Assembly (NCBI RefSeq): GCF_000003605.2
Contig: NW_003105105.1
Location: forward strand, 47,758 to 92,383
DNA from: Saccoglossus kowalevskii
Taxonomy: Eukaryota > Hemichordata > Enteropneusta > Harrimaniidae
DNA: 44,626 bases
Direction of reading: 5' to 3'
Shown here: piece after piece, positions 24,393 through 36,060 of the stretch
How the letters are laid out: every line of letters starts with the position of its first letter
Position numbering within the stretch: the stretch's first letter is position 1
Notes under the pieces: model-generated
Databases searched by the model: none
What the model was told of the DNA's origin: nothing
The model's input: the letters and a program-made list of their open reading frames with translations, nothing else
Program-made: the position numbers and the translations under genes

Positions 24393-24400
24393 TGACGTCA
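24393..24400. promoter_or_regulatory. Perfect CRE palindrome in a longer near-palindrome (TGTGACGTCACA)
   Basis: The palindrome extends to TGTGACGTCACA (24391-24402), a strong-type CREB/ATF site, in intron 1. Confidence 0.4.
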
Positions 24401-24990
24401 CACGTTGTATTAATTAAACCATCGCTGCTCGCGATGTCGATACACGTCCAGCCTTCATCGTGTATGATTTCCAATTCTTATGAATTATATGTGTGATAGT
24501 TTGGTTAGTCATTACTATTAATTTATTTGATTAGAATCATGCGTTTGTGAGTCAACGCAACGACGGAGAACAGATTTTTTTTCTCGGGTTACGTCGAAGT
24601 GTTATTTGAAGGTGGGAATGGGGCGGGATGGGGTAGTCCCATATCACTGCAAGTGTTGCAACGTGTTCGGGATGGTAAGGTATTTTATACTCGCTGCATC
24701 GTTCGGGATGACCTGTGACGTGCCTGAACCTTCAATTTGTATACATCCTGAGTATGTATTTAGGGATTTGAATGAAATCATCTAATTCATTATCTTATGA
24801 ATCCTCTGATTTGTATATTTTATAATCCTTATTGAAGGTCTGTGTGTTGAGGGAAAGAATTAGGGATTATATTATAGTTTTAGATTTTAAAAAGAAACAA
24901 ATTCTTAACTGAAATGCTTAAAACACTTTCCGGGTTTGCAAATAATCAATTATCTCATTGTTTTTGATATGAAAAAAACAAGCTTAGTCT

Positions 24991-25053
24991 TTTAAATAAT
25001 TTTTGTAAATCTCTGATTTAAATAATTTTTGTAAATCTCTGATTTAAATAATT
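24991..25053. repeat. 26-bp tandem repeat, about 2.4 copies
   Basis: Two identical 26-base units, each starting TTTAAATAATTTTTGTAAAT, are followed by 11 bases of a third. The perfect identity points to a recent slippage or duplication in intron 1. Confidence 0.95.
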
Positions 25054-28000
25054 CTCATTCGAGCTTTCCCGATTTACTGGAAGGAATTGTGTATTTATTT
25101 CTCATAAACGATTTATTTAATATATGTTTAACCGTATACGAATTATAACTAATTTAAAAAACAATCGATCTTACATATATTAAAATCTATCATATTTGAT
25201 AAATTTGTTTTGTATTCTATTTATTTTACAATTTGCACTTTAAGCTGACATTTGTAGTGTGTGTGGAGGGGGGTACGTCTTCATGTCTAAGGTCTTAAAA
25301 ATAAGAGTTCATAAAGACGAAGATGCAACTCGATTAGTTTGATTGGTACAGTCTCGTCACTTCTTGATTACACGCTAAACTATTTTTTTAATTTCACAAA
25401 TTCAAAAAATAAAAATAAATGCTCAAATATTGAAAAACTTAACAATTCTGTTTTTAGTTTTTTTCGTAATCTCAAATTGTGACGTTTGGGGAAGGGATTA
25501 TAATTTAGGAGTGATCTACAAACTGTCAAAATGAACTTACACCATTCCTAAAAGACTATAACCCTGGTCTACTTTTGACGAACCCAATCATGAGTGGCGC
25601 TATCGAAGAACACCGATATAGTCTGAAACAAATATATTTTACGTTGTAGATTATATAAAATATTTGGCGAACTTAGAGAGTTTACTCCACACATTTGTTA
25701 GTTTCAAAATTGTTTACAACAGTACATACAATATAAATTCGTTTTCCCACAAGATATGTTTTTTTAAAGCACACTAGCAGGTAGGGCGCTGTCACCCCAC
25801 ATCGTTCTTACTATATTTTTTTTGCGACTAGTATATAGAAAACAATAGTGGATTATCGTAGTCCTTGGTAATTTTTCAGTATGATAACAAAGTGATGTTT
25901 GGTTATATCATTACCTCCATGGTTATAATGAATAATTACTTTTATTTGCAGTCTGTTGATACGGGACTACCCGCTCCCGCCCATCCCAGCCTCAAGTAAC
26001 ACTGTAACGTAATCCAGGAGAAAGCTCCGTTCTCCGTCGTTATATTAACTAACTGCCCTATTCTATATAAATAATAGTTAACAGTGCTCCGCTTAAATAT
26101 TTTAATTTAAATTTAGGACATGTCTCCATCATACAAAACTGATCAGCAATTTGGTCTTTTTATTGGACACTGGTACAAGTACTTTTATGTAGCTAACTAA
26201 AACAGCTAACGGCCCTAATCAACGCAATTTTAAATTCCGTTGGAAAATTGGAAAACTGAAAACGTGACACCGTTAAATAATTCAAGATGACGACCTATAA
26301 ACGAAAATTAGAGTGATTTGAAACATTGCTGAAACATTTTTTAAAATCATTTAAAAAATACCACTACACATTATGCGATATTGTGGTTATATTTTTACTT
26401 CCAGATGTGTTTTCTCGAAAGAAATGGGTCTAAACGTGTAACGTTTTCAGTTTTCGTTCATTTGTTTGGATGTATTTTTATATTAGTGTTTATAGATAAG
26501 TTAGATCGTTTTCATTTCATTTTTTATGAAGCAGTTTCGGGTAAACAACAAAAAATATGCTTATACCGTTATGCCATATGTTCGAATGCAATGACAGTCC
26601 AGATACCACCCCTGTAGAAATCAATGGCTGTATGATGTCTAGGAGTTTTGTATGTGAGGGTCACAGCTGGTTGACTTAACTACTCCGGCAGGTGTGAATT
26701 GTGCTGTATCAATGATGGACTGGAAATTGATTAAGTAATGGTCAGGCATGGATTGATGTATCACTCAGCGGAGAGGCCGTGCTTCTAATTTGTATGATAA
26801 CACGTTCTTTTCATTCCCAACACTGTGCGTGTGGCGTTGCGGAGAATAGTGCAGACCCTTCATCTATAGCGGAGCACATTCTAGGCTTAATTGCTCTTTT
26901 ATTCTATTTTACGTCTTCTTTTGCAGGTCACTTGTTTAAAACTGTTAAACTGTTTGCAATGTTGGTATATTCCGGTGGGTGGTCCTGGGTGGCCTATTAC
27001 GTTGATGCACAGCAGCAGGCACATTCACGACAGCGCATTAGACGAGTAGCAAAAGAAAACAAAAACTTTGGAGAGAAAGAAAAAAATCACGAGATGCAGT
27101 AGCCTTTGTAATACCTTCATCCCTTATCGTCTCCTAACGCCTGCTTCTTTTTGACCAAGTCCAACCTTGTTATCGTTTTTTTTTGTTTCCACCCACAAAT
27201 CAACAAGACTAATTTTGCCTTGAAATATTTACATATCGTTACGGGTCTCTTTCAAATAGTTATATTTTCGACAAATCGTCACGTCGTGCTGTACAGAGAA
27301 AGCACACATAACAACGCTGTAATGTTTGTGAAGCTTATTTATGAAACCCGTCAAAACAATCATTTATACACACAACTCTTGCAGGATATCGAGCAGTCGT
27401 CTCATAATATTTGCTAGTAGTTATGAATTTGGAACAAACTACGTTAAAACGTAATATACACTGATTATTTAAGACATTCAAGAAACTGCACTGTATTATT
27501 GTAATAAACACTTATTCTGACGTTACTCTGGATTGGCTGGTCGTATTATACAAGCACCATTTTGTTGTCCCGTGTTTCTGTCTGTCCGAGAGTGGCTATA
27601 GTCGTATTGCTTAGTTGTAAAAACTCGTAATAAAATAAATGCGATGAGTAAATTACCTTTATTTTTTCCTGAGCTTAGTATTCGTTGTTCGCACATTCAG
27701 TTGGATTGATGAGTTTCATTTTTTAATTCTAAAATAATTCACGCTTCATTATATATCCAATATTTTACATTTGGAATGGTCAAGGCTTCTAATTTTAATT
27801 TATCTTTCATGATGTGTCCGGAGAAGTCAGGGTCTAGTGGATTCGTTGTAAGATACAGTATTTTGTAATTTCAAGTCTCTTTGGTGTTATAATAATTCTA
27901 CAAGTTTAACAATTGTCATTATTATCATTATCAAATCATTATTATAATATTTTCAAATGTCAGATTCGATCTATTTAAGGGAGTCTTTGCTCTAGTTTCA

Positions 28001-31000
28001 TTCAAACAATGAAACTACCGACTGCATTCTTCCCTTCTCTCGCTGCTATTTTTTCCAGTGTGTTGCCGTCGCTCTTCCGTCCTACCATTAGCGACCCTTC
28101 CTAACACCACCGCCATTAACAGGTAGTCGGAATGGCCATGTCGCTTTGTGGGCCATGCTCAGCCTCTTTGACCGCTGTTAATAAACCGAGGAAAGAACTC
28201 GCGCTATCACCTGCATTTACCTAATCAAGCATTACCTATTCGAATGAAAGCAATACTGCTCCTCCAATCTACTGCTATTTTATTGCACAAACAGTTGTCT
28301 TTTCAGAGCGATATTTCTCCCGCTTCGGCACACTGATTGAAACGCTTTGCAATATAGGAATATCAAATGCGGTCCATGATTTCTAATTGGTGGTGTGTCC
28401 TGGGGGCCGACAAAGGTGCTACTCTATGGGGTTCGCCCGCTGGAAGTAATCTCGCATTAGACCCAGTCAGGCATCTCTGGCTTATGAAGACGTCATTTAA
28501 ACTATTTTGTGGGAAAAGATTATCTTTTAAAGTTTCATTTTGTTTTGAAAAGTCACACCCAAGTCGCCGTCTCAACTAACGTGCGCTATTTTGACTTCTT
28601 GCCGTTATACCCATACAAGCAGTGAGTACTATTGTTAATAGGGAAAATAACTCTTTTCATCGCTTTAGCCATCAAAAAGAAAGAGTTTCTTTGCTTATGT
28701 TGCGGGATAGGCTTATCCGGATATCGATCCTCAGAATGCTTTTGTCCATTCTACGCGACATATTGTTATTAAAAGGGCAAGATTAGGGGCTTTACTCCCG
28801 CAATCTACTCGAGAGTCGATTGGATAAGGGCGAGACCGCGGCAAATATTAAAGTGGTCCCTGGAGGGAGATCGCCTTCGCTCTCTCTCACTTTCCCTTAC
28901 TCCCGTGTTCGAACTCGATCACGGCAATACACAAAATACGTTGAGAGAAAACAACGGGCGTGCGCGTTTTGTCAATTTTAATTGGTATACATGCATGCAT
29001 ATAAGGAATTAGAATTCTTTTCAAAACGATATGTTTTACATTTAGAATTCCAGTCATGTAGCTATTATCATGCGGGTTACATTACTCAGACAGGGTTCTT
29101 TCTAGTCTAACCAACTGTTTCTGTTGAGAAGAATTGCGCTTTATTTTCGCTGGTAGCATAATATGCCAATGGTGGGAATTGTTTCTAAACTGTAATCTCC
29201 AAAGTGAAATGAACAAAAGTTTCTGCAAACACCCATGTTTAAGAGGATGGCCAGGCCAAAAAATAATTAGGTTTTTAGTGCTTTTTAGTGCGTATGTGTA
29301 TTGTGGTAAAATTGTCTTAATAATTATTTTTGTAATAAGTTTAGTTAAAACGACGACTTGGTGACTGTGATTCGTAGAATGTTTACATTTTAACGCGTTG
29401 CTATAAAAATTACACTGAATTGAGTCTAGTGATGTGGCCCACGTGTGAATGAGTTGAACATCTTATTTATTTTATGAACATAGGCATATTAGGTAAGTTA
29501 CAGAAATCATGGAAGCTGTTGACAACTGCGAAATTCAGTATACTTCTGAGTATCCATATAATATACGGACAACGAGATTTCGAAAAGTGTGCCGATTAAC
29601 GTGAGCACTCACAAAAACGCCATCGTCTGGAAATATTTTTTTGTCACATCAAGTTTGAGTTTGAGTCTTTTACAGATTGGCCGCACTTCCAGTGTTATGA
29701 CGTGTATTACTTAATATAAACAATATCGCATTGCGTCTTTTACCAACTGTTTCACCAACGTACGAATGCGACCAAGGTGACCACTCTTTCCTGTGCTACA
29801 AGCAACGTAGACGGCGGGAAAACAGTTCCGATACTACTATAACTAAGAAATATACACCAATATCTCCTTAAGACGCTTCACTCAAAATCGGGAAACAACA
29901 AAAATGTGAAGGGAAAATCTAAAAGTCTAAAATAAACATGAAAACGAACATGTTTCACGAAAACAACGGTATAAATTCGGAAATTCATTAACCCATTACC
30001 AATAACAACCTCGGACTTATCTTAGAAAATATTGGATGTCTGGTCCCAGTGTTTTTGATGTTATGTAATACCATATACTATTATGACATCGCCGTAAATC
30101 TAGACAATATCCTCCATAATGAACACGTTGATAAACTACATCTTAGTACAGAAAACAGTATCGTCAACGAATTCAGGTACCGCAACTAATGTTATGTTAT
30201 ATCGTATACTGCGATAAAACACAGAGAAATCAGGACATCGTACAATATAGCTCAAATATGGCAGATTGTGGCAGCTGTCTGGGCCTAGTTACAGTTAGAA
30301 ATCCACTGAAACATGGTATCCTTGGCGCATTCGTGCTCATATCATTACACGGATACATCATCGTAAATGTGTAAACAGAACAACCATGAACCGTTCAACT
30401 GTTCATCATACCACGCGGTATTCAATAAACTTCCACAAGTCTCTATACAAGAGACTTTTTTTTCAGTTTATTTTTTTCTCCCAATGTGATTTCTTTAAAT
30501 GCATCAAATTGGGTATCAGGTAAATTCTTTAAAATAATATGAGGGGCGTTTTGGACTGAATTGTACGTGACTAAAATGAGGCAATACGGCTTAAATTAAT
30601 AATGAACTCTAAACTAGTCGAATTTGTCATCGCATAAATTTGTTTAGTGTCCTTGATTATACGCCCTGTGCCGGGTTCACGTCTATATGCGTTTCTCGAA
30701 AAAGAGTGTCGATAAATCTTGATTGTTTTTCTTGAAAATATAAAATATAACATAAGATAATATCCCTGAGCCTCGTAATATTTTCATTTGAGAGGACTGT
30801 CCCCGGTCATAACCAATTCTAATCTAATATTGTTACACGTTTTGTTAATAATTGACTACAATGCTGTTTTCTGTTACCAGAAGCTTGTAATACGGTATTT
30901 CAAATTGACACAACGCTAGTCACTTTGGTTATATTCCGAGGGAAGAAATAACCACGCTTATGTTGGATAGATAGTTTTAATTTGTTTTTGTGAAACCGCA

Positions 31001-33676
31001 CGGAATGAAAGCTATAATGGTAGACATATGAACCATTCATACTGAGCCCAGCATATGGTTGACAAAACCCGTCCACTTAAAGTGTTGATTGCAGGGTAAA
31101 TTTTAACCACAAAAATGATGCGAATGTTATTACGAAAATCGTGTCTATTTTGACCAACCGGTTAATGAATAAATATGGTCGCATGTTTCCTTCAATTGCA
31201 GCGATGGGTCGTCCCACCCAGCGGCAGTGTACCGTAGAATACGTAGACAACACGATGGGCATGGTGCACCCACAGCGGATCTTGACAGAAATGTATATTA
31301 CAAATCGCTCTCTAAATATATTATCGACCATTCACTTTTAGCCATTTCACCATCGAAAATGATACATTGTTTCTGATTTGTAACCTGGTAGGTGTTTCGC
31401 CATAAACACAAACAAGTACGCCGACATATTTCCACGAAGGCAATCGTCGATAGAGGCTGTACCCACGAATCAGTGGAAACAGCGAAATTCCCGTTAAAAA
31501 AGTGTGGCTGGCAAAAAGTCATCGTTCATTTCTCTTCACTCGGGAACGCGATACTCGGAACTAAGTAAAGTCACTAAATCAGAAATACATGCATACCACC
31601 ATGGCAAGATTTTTTATGTTTTGTTTCCATTTTTATATTTCGTGAATTAGACCAAACAGTATGACCTGACAGCAGGTCAAAGTATACAAAGCGGTCGATG
31701 GAAAACGATGCTCCAGCCTCTCTCGCTGCCGTTAGGAGTAAGCATTGTTGCTGAATACGAACTCTCATAATTATCCGTTCCCGCTGGTGACAACTCTCTA
31801 GCCGTATATTTTATTGTTCCATTCAATTTTACGGGAGAGATAGAAAAATATTGAGGGGAAAAACGACAGCGAGAGAAAGAAAAGGAGAGCGCGCGAATGT
31901 GCAGATTATCACGAACCAACACCTCATGTTTAAAGCTGTTAGGTACACAGCATCGTGCCTATAATTCCCCCACACAAAAGTGTATTATGCGTAAATCTGT
32001 TTACCATTGTTGAGATTCATAAAATACTGCTATTTGTATATTTGACTCTTCTCTGTTTGATTTAGAGGCTGTATATAATAGATATGCCGGTAACAGGTTA
32101 AGGCCACTGAATAGCGTAACGCACGTTAAAGGTAACAGATGTTAGACAAACACATGTCGATATACACTGCATGGATTCAGTTCAACAAACAAATAATCTG
32201 ACTGAAATATGTCTTTTTAATGCTATATTTATACAACCATTTAGTGAAATATTCAAACTTACGTTCAATGTTAGGATAAGTCAAACATTTAAGATCGATA
32301 TGACACGCCTTTGACCATGATTCCCAATTTACTCGTGCTTTGAGGTGTTTTTTTCATAGAAATATATTTCTTCTTAATTTAAGATGGTGATTACGTAATC
32401 TACCTATTTGGCAAGGTTATTTTAAAATTTGAGGTATTATTTTGTACAACAGAGAGTATATGTAATTTTTTTTCGAGTGTTTAAAATCAATAATTAACAT
32501 TTATAATCACCTTCCACATAAACTGCTTAATTGGACACCTTTCACATTATCAAATAACATATTTATATTAATCTCGCCATACTCAGCAATTCTTAAAACT
32601 CAGAAATATACTTTAGACCGTTTTCTGAGTCATTCACTGTTCATTTTTATATGACAGTTCCCGTAATGTTACAAACGGTGTTAAACATATTGACAAGACA
32701 CAGTATATAATCACCATTCAAACACCGCTATTGTCCACGCCCAGACATCGGTCAAGTCGTGTGTGTTTATTTGTTTACTTTGGTAAACATATCAACCTTC
32801 GACAACTATTGAACTGTCCCGTTTTGTCACCCTTTGGACGTAGCGGGTTACGGGTTAGATGAACGTAACAACGTTGTGGACAATACGTATCGATTTTTAA
32901 GCTGTCTGTTAGTGTTATACTATTTGTAAATCCCAGTTTCTAAGATACAATATACATGGACATTATAACGTGTGAATAATACTGGGAATAATGAAACGTA
33001 TTTGATTCCAATTTCAACTAATAGTGTTGATAGCGACACGATCCTAAACACCAGGAATATAAATCTTCTAATCGTGACAAAAAATACTTATCAACTATAG
33101 CAACGGAAATTTGGCGAAAAGAAAATCCGGTTTGAAAGCAGAAAGCAAGATTGTTAGTATTCATAGCTTGGCTATCGATGATATTAAGTAAAACAATGAC
33201 ATACGTGACATTCAAGTGGGCATTTCACGTGGGAAAGAACTAAAGAATGAAAGAAAGGGATCTAGTAAAAAAAGGACCGATTAATTCAGAAGTAATTATC
33301 TAGAGCAGCCGACGCCGCAAGGAAACAAAGCAGAACAATTAGACTTCACACAACAAGACAAATCACCGTGACGTTAAATATTGTGAATGGCTGTCAACGG
33401 TAGCTAATAAGGATGGTTAGTTTGGTGTAGTTCATACAGACACAAATATATTTCGTTCTAAATACAGTTATGCCCTTCTTTCTGCATAACTTCCCCATCG
33501 CATTGCCAGTTTCTATGTTTTTAAGGAGATTAAAGAAATTCGACAGGAGATATTTGAAAAACATATCGATAAACATACATGCATTTGTTGGCATTGGAAA
33601 ACTAAAAGTGATATTTGCAGTTGATATATCTGGTACACATCTGTTTTCATCTAACTGGAACGGTCGAAAAATGGCT

Positions 33677-33697
33677 CTATATATATATATATATATT
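33677..33697. repeat. (AT)n microsatellite
   Basis: About ten AT dinucleotides lie in intron 1. Confidence 0.9.
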
Positions 33698-34669
33698 TAA
33701 AGAACGAAAACTTTAAAACAAATCTTACACACATTTGGTGGATGCGTTTTCATTTGCTGTAGTTAGTGAGGTGGCTTCAACGTGCCCCGAGCTAGATATA
33801 ACCGTCATGACCATGACCGATCCAGTAAAGTCTGCCATTAATTATTGACGTATACTTTCTAATTAGTGTCATCGGTTATTAACCACACAGTTAATTAGCC
33901 TAAATATGACAATGAGTTAATGGGTGTGTTTCGAAAATACGTTACGAATCAGCCAAACACCGTCGGTACAACGTATGTGTATTACTTGCCCGTTCAAGTT
34001 TGTGAAGATATAAAAATAAAATTAACTCAACAACTTATATATATATTTATATATGAAAAAATAACAAGTCAAATATAACCCATATCTGTAAAGGAACAGT
34101 ATAACCATTGAAATGAACAGACTCTTTTCATTTACAATTTTGGTAATTTACTGACAACTGCATTTTAATATGGCGAATTTGATTTATTCTGTGCAAACAG
34201 GTGTTTGTTTTCTTGTTTTCATATAGGATTTTAACATCGATCCTGGACATTTAAACTATAAAATCAGAGAGCATATATACTGAATAAATCATTGCAGTAT
34301 AGAACTGGAACGGGTGGTGGGACGTATCAACATTTGCAAGTAGTCTGTGGGGTAACGAGAGCACGTTCGATTTGAAATGTACTATTATTATAGTGGCTTC
34401 GATGACTCGATTTGTCACGGCGCTACAGCAGCAGCTACAGCAAAGAAACCCAACCAGTATGTGTTAAGCCAAGTCAGCACAGAAAAGTCACTCTTAAACA
34501 ACAGAAGTAAAAATAGGGCGGTGTAGAGACAATCATTAATCGAAAATAGATGTCAAAAATTGAAGAAAAAACGGAGAAAAGATCCATAGAGTGAATAAAA
34601 AATGCCAGAAAAATAACAGCGTGGTGAAAGCAGACTCACGACATCACTTGGGGTAGTACTAACGTCCTG

Positions 34670-34690
34670 AACAACAACAACAACAACAAC
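34670..34690. repeat. (CAA)n microsatellite
   Basis: Seven AAC/CAA triplets lie in intron 1. Confidence 0.9.
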
Positions 34691-35780
34691 ATCAGTCCAG
34701 GTGTTAAAATGAAAATCAACTTGAAAACAAAACGGGTTTTGATTGAAGCAAAACAACTCTCCACTCACAATTTGCTGAAGGCACGAGGGATTTCTCCAAG
34801 CGTTCCATGGAGAGATGGCCCAGTCTGGTAATTAAGGCGAATCGACACGACTTTGTCCAAGTATAGTACAATACTGATATATCCTTCATTTGACTCGCAA
34901 TATACGCCCTTGTCAACTACCACTATGTGGCTGCCCTTCATTCCAGAAAAATGAAAGTGTTTATTTTGAACACAGTGAAGGGCGGGAGTTCGGGTACTCT
35001 ACGATAAAAATCGCGAGTTCGATCGACGGATGTACTCCATCACCAGACGCCATTTTCATGATCAATTCTTTATATATTACGACCGTTCCATGGTGATCCC
35101 TATTCGACTGTATATCTCACACTTAATATAGGGAGAATGTTTTTATTTTCGTATGCTTCCATTCTAAAGGCTAATTTAAGTGAGTGGAAATATGACCAGA
35201 ATGTTCACAATAATGAAAATCCACAAGGTAAAAATAACACCGACCTTCATATGTGATCATAACGAAACTTCTCCAGTCAATACAAGACGAGCGTTTGACC
35301 GCCGTGTATTATAGAAACTACCGGGTACGTGCTTATCACAAAATTTGACATTTGTGCTAACAAAATACATGACGAGTGAAGAGTTGTCTCTATTTGTACG
35401 CGGCGGTAAATCCCGTGTACGGGTTGGTGGTTGCGCTTACCGTATTATTGCATTTCGCTGTCACAACAATGCATCTGCCCCAATGGTGTCGCAAATCACA
35501 TGCATATACACACCGTTTCTGTCTCTCAAACCAACTGTTTATACTCAACCGACTATATAACTACCAACAATAACAGGAACGAGAAAACGTAGGAAATTTG
35601 CTAAAGTCTGTTGCGGTACTATGCTCAGTCGTATCTGTCGGATAAAACTTGCCCGGATGTCTTAATATAATTCGTCTCGCAAATAATCATTAAAGTTTGT
35701 CCATAGAGAAAAAAAACGCGGCAAATAATATTACCCTGATTTTTCATGGTATAATAATATGAAAATCACTGTGTGCATAC

Positions 35781-35829
35781 CTGTCTGATCCATTGCTGCG
35801 ATCGTGTTGAGCTGAGAGCCGATGAGCAT
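35781..35829 (-). CDS. RFX4: RFX4 exon 1, coding part (start codon)
   Basis: This is the first coding exon. ATG at 35793-35791 reads M-D-Q-T plus one base (G), then a donor GTATGC at 35780. Joined to exon 2 it gives MDQTETWIEQCL, which aligns with the MDSTESWIERCL start I recall for vertebrate RFX4. A second in-frame ATG lies upstream at 35829-35827 and would add MLIGSQLNTIAA; an in-frame TGA at 35838-35836 blocks any further extension within this exon. The inner ATG has the better initiation context (G at -3 and G at +4); the outer one has C at both. Vertebrate RFX4 also has about ten residues before its MDST, so use of the outer ATG is possible. The split codon and the match of the joined protein make the exon call firm; the choice of start is less sure. 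Confidence 0.85.
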
Positions 35830-36060
35830 TCGCCGTCAGTGTTACAGCACTCGTGGTAACTGGGCTACGCTTTCAAGTGGTGTGCTGAAGGTGCCGGTTG
35901 CCAGGTTAGGTGCCACTTTCTCCCTTGTAGCTTGGTGAAGACTAGCGTCAGAGAATGTTTCCGTGCTGCTTTTTAGTCGGTATCCCTGGCTTGGTATCCC
36001 AAAGCGGAGATTAGTGATGCGACCCCCTAACTCATCGGGTATTAACATGCTAATTTAAGG
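35830..36060 (-). promoter_or_regulatory. GC-richer exon 1 leader / promoter-proximal segment with an upstream ORF
   Basis: The segment just upstream of the start codon is richer in G+C than its surroundings (33 of 60 bases in 35881-35940 are G or C). It is likely to hold the 5' UTR and possibly the core promoter of the RFX4 gene. An ATG-initiated frame at 36048-35842 on the minus strand runs 68 codons (MLIPDELGGRITNLRFGI...) and ends 12 bases before the outer RFX4 ATG. If the transcript starts upstream of 36048, this would be an upstream ORF that limits initiation at RFX4. I do not recognise its peptide. No clear TATA box is seen within the segment; a CTTATAAG at about 36424-36431 is a weak candidate further upstream. 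Confidence 0.45.

Larger units (their letters stand above)
18267..35780 (-). other. RFX4 intron 1 (about 17.5 kb)
   Basis: The donor is GTATGC at 35780 and the acceptor is CATGGCAG ending at 18267. No coding exon is needed here, because exon 1 and exon 2 share one split Glu codon (G|AG). The intron contains scattered open frames without recognisable domains, a degenerate minisatellite at 19.25-19.49 kb, a 26-bp tandem repeat at 24991-25053, a (CA)n tract at 23670-23686, an (AT)n tract near 33677-33697, a (CAA)n tract at 34670-34690, and three perfect TGACGTCA palindromes. Two stretches stand out as non-repetitive and relatively GC-rich for the intron: about 28.0-28.95 kb and 18.5-18.9 kb. Much of 25-27 kb and 32-34 kb is AT-rich with nothing I can name. 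An alternative promoter within this intron is possible (see exon 2). Confidence 0.85.
1..36050 (-). other. RFX4: RFX4-type transcription factor gene, 5' part (six exons seen, 3' part outside window)
   Basis: This locus encodes an RFX-family winged-helix transcription factor. RFX proteins bind X-box DNA (GTNRCC/RGYAAC half-sites) in the nucleus; vertebrate RFX4 acts in neural-tube patterning and in cilia-related gene control. Six exons join with matching phases (1, 1, 2, 0, 2, then open at 2) to give about 142 residues from MDQT, or 154 from an upstream in-frame Met. The acidic start MDQTETWIEQCLSEAE and the linker KPHSTPLTLQW followed by [16 protein letters not shown] are diagnostic of RFX4 rather than RFX1-3 or RFX6, judged from my memory of the family. 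Intron sizes are about 17.5, 2.8, 3.1, 8.6 and 3.1 kb. Usual RFX4 proteins are several hundred residues longer, so the dimerisation region lies left of base 1. The transcription start is not determined; the right edge given here is the end of the GC-richer leader segment and is approximate. Confidence 0.93.
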
